Assembly: GCA_033296885.1 (NCBI GenBank)
Contig: MU863906.1
Span: forward strand, 1 to 64,000
Direction of reading: 5' to 3'
Length of the DNA: 64,000 nucleotides
From: Triangularia verruculosa
Taxonomy: Eukaryota; Ascomycota; Sordariomycetes; Sordariales; Podosporaceae
The notes beneath the pieces are model-generated. The model saw nothing but the letters and a program-made list of their open reading frames with translations. It did not search any database and was not told the origin of the DNA. This document shows positions 20,448 through 30,972 of this stretch, in pieces. The number at the start of each line of letters is the position of its first letter. Position 1 is the first letter of the stretch. The translations under genes and the position numbers were made by a program.

Positions 20448-22387
20448 GCCCACCTTGAAGCCCATCAGGGTAACGGATCTCTGTTCAGCTCGAAAGGTTA
20501 TATCTGCCTAAAACCTCTTACAACCACCCATGCCCCCCTTTTTGGTCAAGCGCATTTTCAACCAAATCGCGGGATGGTCCCCCAGATCTCGGAAGCTCCT
20601 CCCCGATTGTTTACCTGGCCCTCCCCCACCGTCCAGCTCCTCAGAGAATACATAGAGACAATTCAGACCCCCAGAAAGCGGCGTCATTGCGTTCACAGTA
20701 AACTCAAGCTGACTCTTCCTCGTCCACACACAATTTTAAGGATAAGTAGTCAATAAGAATCTCAGGTGGATGGCAGGGTGGGCAATGAGATGGGACAGGC
20801 TTGACTCATCTCATGAGATCGGCTCGTGAGCCAAGTCAAGCGCAATGGTCGGCTTGGCTCACAGCTTGCAAGCCTTCGAGGGCTTGGGTTATATAAGCAT
20901 CGGTCGGTTTAAGTGCCGGCCGATCCGGACCGAACCCGGGCCGGGACCCGCCCACTTCGACTCCCGGGCCCGCTACCGGAACGGAAAAACCACCTCCGGG
21001 CGGCTTGCAAGCCAGTTCGGGTTCTCAGAACCACCGATTGAAAGAGTAGGTAGGGATTGATCGCCCAGTCAGGTGTCAACATGGGAGCTACGAGTTGTCC
21101 CTTGGCGAAGCAGCCCAGAAACGGCGACAAGACCGGCCAGAATGGTCCACAGCCTAATGGGAGAGGATAAGACTTTGCTGGGTGTAGGATGACAATAGAA
21201 GGTAGAGGTGATTGCTAAGATCTAGTAGTAAAGGCCAGATTGAGTTCAGGAATCTTTTGCGAGACTTAAGGAGTTCCTCTACTTTTGAATGTGTGACAAA
21301 GGGAGGGAAATCACCAATTCTATTATGCTATTGTCATACGGATGAAGTCGGTGGCTTTCGGAAACCACCTATTCTTGCTATCCCAGCCACGCCGTTCGTA
21401 GCCATGCTTTGTCACCAGACTTTGCTCTTTTAGGAACTATTGTCTTGTTTGCTGGAGTTTCGTCCATTGATCCTTATTTGTTCGTCTGTCGTTCATTAAT
21501 TGAACCGTTCGGTGAACGATAGTAAGTCGCTCAATGATTCCTTGGCCGAAATGCTCCTCAACTCACGATGTACCCCGCCGCCGAGACCTCCTAGGAGAAC
21601 TTCAGTGATTTGAAATAAAGGAGCAATCCCTTCCTCATGGCCCAACTCAAAGTGAAGCAGAGAAGCAAAAAGCAGGGAGTTATGTTCAGAGTACACACGA
21701 AGCCATCAAAATGGAACTTAGAGCTGTGACAACCCTGACAGTTCGGCGATAGTATTCAGCGACCATATTGTGCAATGCTGACCGAAAATTACCTAAATAC
21801 CAAGAATCTCTTGAAAGGCCAGTCCGCTGTTGAGCGCTGGTGGTCCGGGGAGTAAAAAAGACTTCATGATCTTCAACAGAATTCACTGACGTACATCAAT
21901 TTATCTTCCACATAACTTTGCTCGTTGAGGCTGTCAAAGACTCCATTGCCTTAGAAAGGCCGAACCAACAGCAAGGTGGCACGGTCTGTTTACACCACGG
22001 CTAGCCCCGCAAGTCTTTAACGGGGGTTTATCAGGAAACAAGCAAGAGCATCCAGTGGGGGGGGGCATCATCATCACTACCTATGGTATCGACATTGAGG
22101 CGTGAGGAATATATGTGCGGTCAGGATTCATGTTCTATTCACCTACCGGTATAATAGAATCCAGAGACTTTATTTTCGACTCCCATGACCAAAAGCCTCT
22201 TAAAAATCTCCACCGCCCTTAATTGCCACTCCGGCTCCTTCCGGTCACTCCTTTTCTGCCTGATCCCTATCTACTCTCTGCTCTTCTTTTTTCCCGCATC
22301 ATGCTTCCCATCCTGACCGCTCGCCCGGTTAGCCTGCAATAGGCCCGCCATGCTCTCCAAATGTGCTCTTGACCGTGCGATCATCCC
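20448..22387. other. Intergenic region with inverted repeat and GC-rich patch
   Basis: At 20799-20841 an 8-bp inverted repeat (GCTTGACT / AGTCAAGC) encloses CTCATGAG, which is itself a palindrome. About 20907-21000 is very rich in CCGG and CCCGGG words. A G run (GGGGGGGG) lies near 22059. No gene is supported. Confidence 0.45.
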
Positions 22388-23179
22388 CTAGTCTTGCTGC
22401 TGATGTCTCTGAATGATGGCATTCAGCATGCCATTTGCAGTATCCACCGAGACAATATCAGCGGGGGCAGACTGCTGCTGCTGGAAAGTCTCATGGTTCT
22501 CAGTGTGGTTGTGCTGTTGACCGGGCTGGAGAAAGGTCGCTGCTTCGGACTGATCTTGCCTTGAAACTCCTCCGAGCTTTGAGGAAGCTTCAGGCTTTGG
22601 AGCGACGGTCTTGAAAGGGAAAATTGGCGACGCTCGGTAAGGTGTGTTGCGCTTGCCGGCAGGATCGCTGTGACTTGGAAAAGTGAAGGCAGGGTCCGTC
22701 TGCTGGGAATTGCCAAGATTCGGCTTGGTGGTGTCGTTTTGGTTGTCGCGAGCGGTGTCCCTCTGTGCCTGGCGCGTTGCACGGCGAGCAGCAACTGCCT
22801 TTTTCCATGAAACCTCGCGTACGGCGAGGTGTTCAGCAGATGGCGCCGAGTAAGATGGGTCTCTAACACGAGCAGCGTGCCGGTCGCACTCTGCCTTCCA
22901 TGCATCCACCGCCCGTGGCGCTGTCCTAGTTCTCGTCGCTGAGCTCAGCTCCTGGCTTTCAACCCCCTCCTGATGGCTTCCTACAGCAGGAAGCGTCGGA
23001 GTTTTGCGCTGGGGGCGTATTTGTCGATCAAGAGGGCCTTGGGGGCTGTAGGAGTTTGTCGTGGAAGGGGTTAAATGAGGCGTGGGAGTGCCGTCAGCTC
23101 GGGGAAAGTCGCCCGACTCCCCGGTAGCATCTGTAGACTGGCTAGAGAGCATGTCGGGCTCAATTTCGATGCCTCTCAT
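22388..23179 (-). CDS. PSAxHL-motif protein with Gln-rich C-terminus
   Basis: A 263-residue protein starting MRGIEIEPDM at 23179. The N-terminal 85 residues are Ser/Thr/Pro-rich and probably disordered. Residues 90-145 form a basic helix with VDAWKAECDRHAAR, APSAEHLAV and ARRATRQAQRD, matching the 20115-20447 protein. The tail is Pro/Gln-rich with Gln runs and ends IIQRHQQQD. An upstream frame of 72 codons (23198-23416) ends only 18 bp before this start; it may be a uORF or part of a longer gene with an intron in between. There is no finger, but the basic helix plus Gln-rich tail resembles parts of the neighbouring finger proteins. Confidence 0.55.
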   Translation of the reverse strand: MRGIEIEPDMLSSQSTDATGESGDFPRADGTPTPHLTPSTTNSYSPQGPLDRQIRPQRKTPTLPAVGSHQEGVESQELSSATRTRTAPRAVDAWKAECDRHAARVRDPSYSAPSAEHLAVREVSWKKAVAARRATRQAQRDTARDNQNDTTKPNLGNSQQTDPAFTFPSHSDPAGKRNTPYRASPIFPFKTVAPKPEASSKLGGVSRQDQSEAATFLQPGQQHNHTENHETFQQQQSAPADIVSVDTANGMLNAIIQRHQQQD

Positions 23180-24481
23180 AGCTGGTTGAAATGAGTGTCA
23201 GGTGCGCCGAAAATTTGATGGTCGAGGGAGAGGTTCAAGTGTTGCGGTCGTGGAGGAAGTAAATAGGTGTTCAAAATCGGAAGATAATGGTTGTCGCATG
23301 AATTCACTTCGCTGCAAGGGAGCCGAAGCCTGTACCCAAGAATCGGTAAGGTCTTGAATGCAAGAGAGTTGCTCCAGTTGGTGGAGTGAATAAGACGGGA
23401 GTCTCCCCTTTGACATGGACCCTGCCGAATACGCGACCTTGCACAGTACCTACCTACCTAACAACTCAACGCGGCAAGGAGCTGATTATTATGACGGTAA
23501 TATAGGTGAAGAACACTACATATCATATTGGCTTTGAGCCGACACATTCCGTTTGGGCTTATATCTCTACGTATATATCATGACCCAACAAAAGCAAACC
23601 TCTGATTATCCTGAAGATAGAGCCCCGACCACACATACCATGCCCTGTCAATGACCCCTGTGCTGCGTCTCATGGCCTGCGTGGGGGAGGTGTCGGCCTT
23701 GGGCATACTAGGTCTGACGAACTTGTTGTAGCTCGATCGATATCTCGGATATGGGAGTTTGCGACGAAGATTCCAGTGTGTGAGCAACATCAAGGCGGGT
23801 TTGATGTCGATGCCCTGCCTGATCGGCACGGATCTCAGGATGGCGTTGCGATATTAGCCTTTGGGGCCTGTCATGATCTGCCCACTCATACTTTCTTAGA
23901 AAACTGAATCTTGAGAATGCCGGTCTCGCCCGCCTCGCCCCTGACGTGGCCGTGATGGGAAACAGCGGCGTGGAAGGGGAACTTTAGTGATATCTAGCTG
24001 TTCCTCTACGGAACTCTCTTAACAAAAACGAGTGTAAGAGCCGCTCCAAGTCTCAGCTGGCGATCATACAATGGAAACCCCTGGGAATGACTGAAACATA
24101 AAAGCTACAACCGTTCTGTCCCGACGCTTCTTGTGTTGTTTCATACCGCTAGTTCATACCGCTAGTCTGAGATCGCATCAGAAGAATCGGTGTCCGTGAA
24201 CAAATTGTCACCAGGAAGGAGAGAAAGATATACACCTATCTGACATACAACTACAGCGAATTACCTAGATAAGGTAGCTAGCATAATACTTAAGTTCCCG
24301 GCCCTTAGGACCTTCTCGCAATCCAGATACCCTCTATTAAACAAACACCGAGAGACCCTGTTCTGCTTACGAACTTAGCTTTCTTGCTCTAGATCCCGGT
24401 GTTTTTGGATGTTTTATAAGGTGATAACCGTGGTTTGGACCTTGGAAACACCTTAAAGGAGGCGGCTTTCGGTGTAAAACG
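23180..24481. other. Intergenic region
   Basis: Contains the possible upstream frame 23198-23416 and a TACCTACCTA motif near 23447. No other gene supported. Confidence 0.45.
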
Positions 24482-25951
24482 CTAGAGATCGAAACGCGAG
24501 AACTCCTCAATATCAGGTTGTTGGGCATGGCAGCCTTGAACGTCGAGGGTATTTTGATCCACGAGATCGGTTTCATGATTAGTGTCGACATGATCGTAGG
24601 AAGCAAGCTCGGACTCGAGGTCGAGCCGATCATCTACACGAGACTGATATGCAGAATTGGTCTCATCATGCGACTGAAGGTCCTGCTGGGGATGCCGCAG
24701 CCTCTGCTGATGGCCATATGAGTGCCGTGGAGCAGGATGGCTCAGATACCGAGATCCTTGCTGAGTGATAGTTCCAACCGGCTGCCGATGCGGTGGCTGG
24801 TAACCAGACTGAGGACTCCGAGAGCTGGCATAGCCCCCGATACTCATGGGGTCGAGGGGTCGCAAGTAGGGTTCACGATCCCTAGGAAATTCCAGGCCGT
24901 TATCGGCGCGGGGCTGCGTGGTTGGTAGGCATTGTGTGTCGCTGGAGAGCTGCGAGATCGAACTAGCTTCCCCTTGGGACTCCGCTACTCTGTGACCGGT
25001 GACATGTCCACCGCCATTGTGCTGATTTGGTCGATCATATGTCCATTGTGATATGTCATAAGCCGACTGAAGACCCCGTGTATCACCTCTGGTCGATTCG
25101 GTCTCATGGTAGCGTCGATATTTCAGGGAGAGGTTGGTCCGTGGCTGCACCAAGTCTTGGAAAGAGCGGTCATAACCTTGCTGATTCGAAGTCGCTGCCT
25201 GGGCATTCGGATGGAATTTGTTATTGGCGTCGGCCTCTGGACCGTAGTTCGCAGTCATATCTCGAGTGTGGTTCCCAAGCTGAGCGTACTGCCAGCGGGA
25301 AGAGACCTGACCGCTCTGCGCTTCCTCGATGTGGTGGCTTCTAAAGTCGTGTTGGTTGGCTGGCATCTGCTCGTTTGTAGGGCTGTATTGCAGACTGACG
25401 CCACGATGAACATGACCGCTTGGCGCCTGTGAAGCCGCCGACTGAATTTGCGTCATTAAGAAGTCCATCTGCTCGTGCGGAGTTTGTTGAATCCGATCAA
25501 ATAACCTTTGGGCAGAGTTCAGAAGGGCCGGATCGACAAGCAAGCTGGGCGATGACGGCTGACCTGAGGGGGCACGGTGGTGGGGCGCGCGCTGGTCTTG
25601 ACGTTGCCTAGCTGTCGGTTGATTGAGAATTGGTGCTACTGTCGGATCATGTGCCTGGTTCCTCCCATTCTCCCTCGCTTCCCTCCTTTGGCGCAATCCT
25701 GCCTGCCACTCATCTCGATAGACGTGATCCCTGGCTTGGTAGACGTTCTCCAGGTGTCGATTCACATTGCTGCCCTTGGAGAGAAACTTCCCGCAGATTG
25801 GGCATTGGGACTTTTTCTTTTCGACTTTGGAAGTCGAGGTCGGTTGCTTCCCCTTGTCTCCTCCGCGCCCAGGTCCTCCACCGGCACCACCAGACGACCC
25901 CCCTCCCGCCGGAGGAACCTGACTGAAGGTGTGAATGCACGATGCGTCCAT
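24482..25951 (-). CDS. C2H2-type zinc-finger protein with long Gln-rich tail
   Basis: A 489-residue protein from the ATG at 25951. Order: Gly/Pro-rich N-terminus (residues 13-32), Lys/Ser-rich stretch, finger-like motif C50, C53, H66 with CGKFLSKGSNVNRH, then ENVYQARDH in which H76 is the next His, a basic region with GLRQRREARENGRNQ, and about 380 residues rich in Gln, Ser, His, Tyr and Arg with an acidic end. The first half of the finger is classical (C-x2-C-x12-H) but the second His is nine residues later, so zinc binding may be altered. The KGSN-[LV]-NRH core ties it to the genes at 5277-6365 and 7445-9226. Confidence 0.75.
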   Translation of the reverse strand: MDASCIHTFSQVPPAGGGSSGGAGGGPGRGGDKGKQPTSTSKVEKKKSQCPICGKFLSKGSNVNRHLENVYQARDHVYRDEWQAGLRQRREARENGRNQAHDPTVAPILNQPTARQRQDQRAPHHRAPSGQPSSPSLLVDPALLNSAQRLFDRIQQTPHEQMDFLMTQIQSAASQAPSGHVHRGVSLQYSPTNEQMPANQHDFRSHHIEEAQSGQVSSRWQYAQLGNHTRDMTANYGPEADANNKFHPNAQAATSNQQGYDRSFQDLVQPRTNLSLKYRRYHETESTRGDTRGLQSAYDISQWTYDRPNQHNGGGHVTGHRVAESQGEASSISQLSSDTQCLPTTQPRADNGLEFPRDREPYLRPLDPMSIGGYASSRSPQSGYQPPHRQPVGTITQQGSRYLSHPAPRHSYGHQQRLRHPQQDLQSHDETNSAYQSRVDDRLDLESELASYDHVDTNHETDLVDQNTLDVQGCHAQQPDIEEFSRFDL

Positions 25952-27702
25952 TTTGATGAAACGATGTGGTTCACTACAGTCGGCTTAGTTAGATATCCGT
26001 GTCGGGTAACGTTGAAGTCAGTCCGGTGAAGAGTTGCTTACAGGTAAGTCGAAGAAAAAGAATGGAATCAGCCAATTGGCGGGGCAGCAGAAACTGTTGC
26101 ATTTTATTATTATTTTGGAATGAATTCTCTCGTTAATCAGAAAGGTGGATAGCAAGAGCAACCGTCATCGTCGCTCCTTCCCTTTTGTTTTTTTATCTCG
26201 CCTCCTGCCTCGCACCTCAGGCAGTCGGTCAGGTCCGCTGATGGGACGAGTTCTTTGCTTCCAAGCTGGGGATTTGACGGTTTTGACTCCCATCAAAAGT
26301 ATTCTTCACCAACTCGGAATTGAACCGGCCGGCAACTGTTAAGGGAATACCTATCTATATATAACGAGCATCTGGACTTTCCAATGAGGTTCTACACTGC
26401 CTGAGACTTCAGAGTTCGTCGTTACTAGGTCCCTCTCGAAGATGTCATTATGGTTAAGTAGCTACGTAGGTAAACAAGAAGCCAATACCCATGGCAACCA
26501 TGACACAGAACAAACAAACCTATACATTGCCAACAATTTAGGACCAACGACGAGTATGCCCCTACCGTACCTATCTATGTATGTCTTCCAAGTTTCTCTG
26601 AAATTGACTAACTACAAGCAGCGAAATCACTAGGTACGTTACCTCCGCGTCACGCTGCTCGTTTGAGACCACTGAAGGTACCTAGTCACCAACTGCAAGA
26701 CTCACCAACTCCCTGGGGACAGGCTGAAGAAACCAAGCAACATGAATCATCGTTCCTTCTTGCCCGAATGCAGCTGGCCAGGCATGCATCCTGTGATGTG
26801 CCTAGAGGTTGGTGCGCCTGCGAAATGAACTTGGGGTGGCTTATTGGCTGATTGATAACGGCCCGGGGACGTGTTTGCTGTCCTTGACGTAGGCTTCTGG
26901 CAGATATGATAATTTGGAAAATAAATAGAGCAGATCGTAAGCTTGGAACTTTGAAATATCCAATGATTCGGTTTGTGACAGAGAATTAACTTCCAGTATC
27001 AGCATGCAAATCTGCTCATTTGGTTCGCACTATTTCCTTTGGGTTCGTCCGCCTTGGGCAATTGGATCACACGCAATCCCGCAGCTCAACGCCTACCCCC
27101 CCACCCAAAGTGCGGCTAGCCACTTCAGGTGCCTATGCGCACAAGGCTGCATCGAAAAGACGTCAAAACACAGCACAACCTCACACTGCGTGTGACAGGA
27201 CGGGGAATTTCAGTCCGACATTTCCAGGTTGCTATCAGCGTACCTAGCGCCATCGGCACACAAGATCTACCTAGGTATCATGTCACTGCATGCTGCCCCT
27301 ACTGAGTCGGGTTCCAGGGCTGGCTGCCTGCAATTGCCGCAAGCTGACAATGGTCAGGGCCGACTCCATATTTGCCATGGGTCTGAGCCGGGCCAGATAT
27401 GTCTCTTTCTGCTTTCAAAAGTCACCACCGGCAGCTCAATTCCATTTCCATTTCAACGGCAGTCCTCCTTAGTATTTCTTCAATTACTCTTTAGGTACTT
27501 TCAAGCCTGCATCATTCTTCTCCACAGGGCAGCGATCGAGCGTTGTCCATCGAGCCAACTAGTTGGACATCTGTCACACAAAATTCTGATCACCTTGTCA
27601 TCCATCACCATATCATCCTTCACCAATATCATCCCTCACCACTACACCATACCTAAGTACCTACGTACTTACTTCTTTACCCCAACCTGGGCCATCCTCA
27701 CC
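25952..27702. other. Intergenic region
   Basis: Probably contains the promoters of the flanking divergent genes. Short frames only. CT-rich and ACCTAGGTA-type motifs occur at 27.24-27.28 and 27.65 kb. Confidence 0.45.
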
Positions 27703-28290
27703 ATGGCTTCCCCAGTCAGCAAGCAGGAGCTCTTTTACGATGAGGTCGCGGCTATGATATCGCAGGCTGTTGACCGCCGTAGTCAAGAACTGGAGACAGA
27801 GATCAGCTTTCATGTTGACAGAACGATTCCCCTAGTGACGCCATTTCACGAGATGTTACAACAAGCCAAGGATGGTATTGACTCACAAATCCGTGACTGT
27901 CGCAGGAATATCATGGAGGATCACCAGACGCTCAGCCACCTACATGCAGGGCAGGCTGTAGTGCTAAAGCTTAACGCCGTAGCTCCCACACAGGAGGAGC
28001 TACATGAGCTGATCACTAGTCGTGGGGGACTTTTCAACGTTTGTGGAAGTACACCCCAGAATCCCATTGTTCTCGCGACAGAACAAAGCGGGGTGCAGAC
28101 ACCAGCCCAAGCCCCACGAGCCGAGCAGACAGCGCGAGTTCCAGCTTTTGTACGTTCTCCTTGGTTGATCTTCATGATCTTGGCATCAGTACTACGATGG
28201 TTCGCGCGCCAGAAATATACGACTGTTTGGATTTGGCAGGCTCCTGATACGAGAGCCCAGTCGTGCCCAGGGCTACCGATAGCCAGTTGA
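27703..28290 (+). CDS. Unknown helical protein
   Basis: A 195-residue protein starting MASPVSKQEL at 27703, the ATG in CACCATGG context; the frame stays open upstream to 27229 but that part looks non-coding. Residues 10-110 are predicted to be mostly helical and charged (EVAAMISQAVDRRSQELETE). A possible 90-bp in-frame intron (GTACGT at 28150 to GGCAG at 28239) would remove a hydrophobic, Trp-rich stretch. The 28.2-kb part overlaps the sequence shared with 11.4-11.6 kb, so the 3' end may have been acquired by insertion. No family is recognised. Confidence 0.45.
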   Translation: MASPVSKQELFYDEVAAMISQAVDRRSQELETEISFHVDRTIPLVTPFHEMLQQAKDGIDSQIRDCRRNIMEDHQTLSHLHAGQAVVLKLNAVAPTQEELHELITSRGGLFNVCGSTPQNPIVLATEQSGVQTPAQAPRAEQTARVPAFVRSPWLIFMILASVLRWFARQKYTTVWIWQAPDTRAQSCPGLPIAS

Positions 28291-29784
28291 AGCAAGCCGG
28301 CATGGCGTTTCAGCACCGCGACGGCATACCCATCCAGGTGATTTGAACTGTAGGAAGAGCATCTTTAGGCGTAACACAAGGCACTTCTTAACCATGCTTC
28401 CAATCTCATCAGCGCGGCTGTTCAATCTCCAGTGGCCCCTGAGCTTCACACGGGACCCAGCCTCCAGGTTCCCTTTCTCCCAACCGGGAAGTTTTCTTCT
28501 TGGCGACTGGGCTGACACTGCACCCTGCCATTCTGCCCTTTGTGAAACCCAAGACTGGACAGCTAAAGCGTGACAAAGAATGGACATCGGTACCTACCTG
28601 TGAAGTCCCGATCACTGTCATAGGTATCCTAGAAGATGGGACAAAAGTTTCGAGAGTATGGTTGGGCTCTTGTTAGCAGCCTGATCAGCCTGCATGCCCC
28701 CAAGCTATATCAAAGGCTTAACTTGGCTGTCGCTAAATGAGGCACCTTTGCTTGGCTTCGCCATCTCATCTCATGCCCATCTTGACCTGGATAACAACAT
28801 TTGGGCTCCATGCTTCCGGAACAGTGCCAGAAGTTCGGAGTTACCTCCTCGGGTAGTATCTCCGTTGGAGTGTGTGTGAGCCAACCTGATTACCTGGTGC
28901 CTAAATACCTGTACAGTCAAGATGAACTTTCATTCACTTCTGTTCGCTTCTTCTCATGGCGCTCTCGTGGGAAGCTGTCCAATCAGGGATATGTGGTCCG
29001 GTATGCCCGGGCTCGAGGTTCCAGACTCGGTACCTGACCTTGTTGAATCACTGCTCATCATCACTCCCCACAGAGAGGCTTTTTTGTGAAACATGATCGA
29101 ACCAATCGGGACTTCCCCTCTCGTACCACACAGGCTAGCTCATGACCAGGTGCTCAACAACACCAATGTTCTGGCCTCGGACACTGGACCGAATTTCAGC
29201 CACGCTGCATGTTTGCATCAGGAATCAAGTTGATGTGCTCCGCAGATGCAGCCCCGAAGGTGGTGTCATTGACTTGTGGGATCTGTTGTTGGTTTGATGA
29301 CTGAACCGGGCTGAAGTGGGCTTTTTTGAGTTGGCTAGTGGCCGCCTCTCTGTTGTTGGTAGATCATCCCTAGTAATGATACTTCTGGCCTGGTGACCAG
29401 CTCACAGACCGACAACCCCAGTCTCCTGGCGTCTTCGCCCCTGCCAGAAGAAGGTACCGAGTACAAATGAGGCTCAAGTGCTCCAGGACTCGGAGGACCA
29501 CAGAGGCGGCTGACGATGAAGGTGGATAGTAGCTCATCCCCCTCAACTAATTCTTTGTGATTCCCCCCAGGACCCTCTTGTGTTGTGGTCACAAGTCGAG
29601 GACGACATATTTCTCAGCCCTGGTGTCCTTTCTGAATGTCCCGCTCTTCACTCAACGATCAAAGACCGTCTCGCCGCTTTGCATAACACCACTCAATCAT
29701 ACAATCGACGTTTTCTACTTTCAGCACTAGTCAATTGAAACAACCACAGAGCTCTCGCACAGATACACCCTCTCGGTATCCGTC
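28291..29784. other. Intergenic region
   Basis: No gene supported; overlapping short frames on both strands have no motifs. Confidence 0.4.
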
Positions 29785-30972
29785 ATGGCAAATCGCCCAA
29801 GCTCGACTGCCGCAATTGAAGAACGAGTCACGTCTCTCCTTGAGCGTCAACTCGACAAAGAGCTTTCCGCGGCACTGTCACGTTGCACTCGAGCTGCCAC
29901 CCATTCGCTTACAGAATCAATCTTCCTCGCCGTCTTCGATCATGTCAGAAGAGAGGCTCTCCGTTACCAGGCTGAGTCCAGAAATATAATCAGTCTTAGT
30001 CAGTTCGAGACCCTGCCAGTCCGGGATGACCTCAGCCTCACCGATATCATGGTGAGAATCCTGACAGGCGTGGCCCAGGAGCTGGGGATGTCTGAGGCTC
30101 TTCAGCTCTATGGAGAGCGGTTCTATCGCGCTTCTTTGCTTGGAGATGGCGGAGCCAGCGGTCCACGTCATGACGAAGATGAAATGAGCATCATCGTGTT
30201 GACGAGTGACGACGAACAGGAAGCTGTGGCCGGCTCCCACAAAGAACGTCAAGGTTCGGACAGCAGCGAAGGACAGAAGGAAAAAACAGATGACGATGAT
30301 GCGAGCTATCATGATGATGAGGCTCAAGTCCAGGAAGACAGTCAGGACAGTGTTGCTTCAAGGTTGGTCGCATTTGTTGCCCAGCGTGGGCGCGGGGCAT
30401 GGAAAGGAAGGCGTGGGAGACCACCCGGCAGTGGGAAGAAGTCAACAGGACGTGCTGGCAGACCTTCATCAGCGCGTGTTGAGAAACCTGCAAGGGCCGT
30501 CGGACGGGCGTCACGCAAGAAAGGCAAATCGCGTGAGGACTGTGGGGTTGGCCGCGATGAGGATGACATCGTCACCGTCGAGGAAAGCTTTATCCAAGCT
30601 GTCATCAACAAGCACCCCAAACCCACTCAGCGTATGAACAGTTTGTCACAGATGAGTGTAAGTTTTGGCCTTGTTTTCTCTGTCCCTGGCTAAGAGCCTG
30701 CTTGGGGTAGCTAACTCTTCAAGCCTATCAGGGTGCTAGAAGTCCGGGCACGAGCGGGTATCTATCCACCGAGCCCATCACGCCCAAGGCAGTGGGAGCA
30801 GGTCCAGAACTGCGAAGCACTTTTGATACAGACCCGAGGAATGAGAGTTCGCCATTCTTGTAAACGATTCAGCCATGGGAAGGGTCCATTTGTCGAATGT
30901 ATTGTTGTGCCTGGTCTCCGCGCTTGTGCTAGTTGCTGGTATAATTCCGACAGCCAGCGGTGTTCTTTCTAG
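29785..30972 (+). CDS. AT-hook protein with C-terminal cysteine module (DUF3716-like), two exons
   Basis: Exon 1 (29785-30657) encodes 291 residues: a helical N-terminus (about 1-120), a very acidic stretch (about 130-190), and a basic region with AT-hook-like cores (RRGRPPGSGKK and GRAGRPSSA, about 210-250). A GTAAGT donor at 30658 and acceptor TTCAAG ending at 30723 (66-bp intron with CTAAC branch) join in frame to exon 2 (30724-30972), giving 373 residues. Exon 2 ends in RHSCKRFSHGKGPFVEC, then ACASCWYNSDSQRCSF. This four- to five-cysteine pattern resembles the fungal domain of unknown function DUF3716. An alternative acceptor at 30731 would give a shorter tail without this module. AT hooks bind the minor groove of AT-rich DNA, so a chromatin role is possible. 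Confidence 0.6.

Noticed and set aside
30732..30863. Alternative second exon of the AT-hook gene (44 codons)
   Set aside because: It is in frame but lacks conserved content, whereas the acceptor at 30723 opens the frame with the Cys module.
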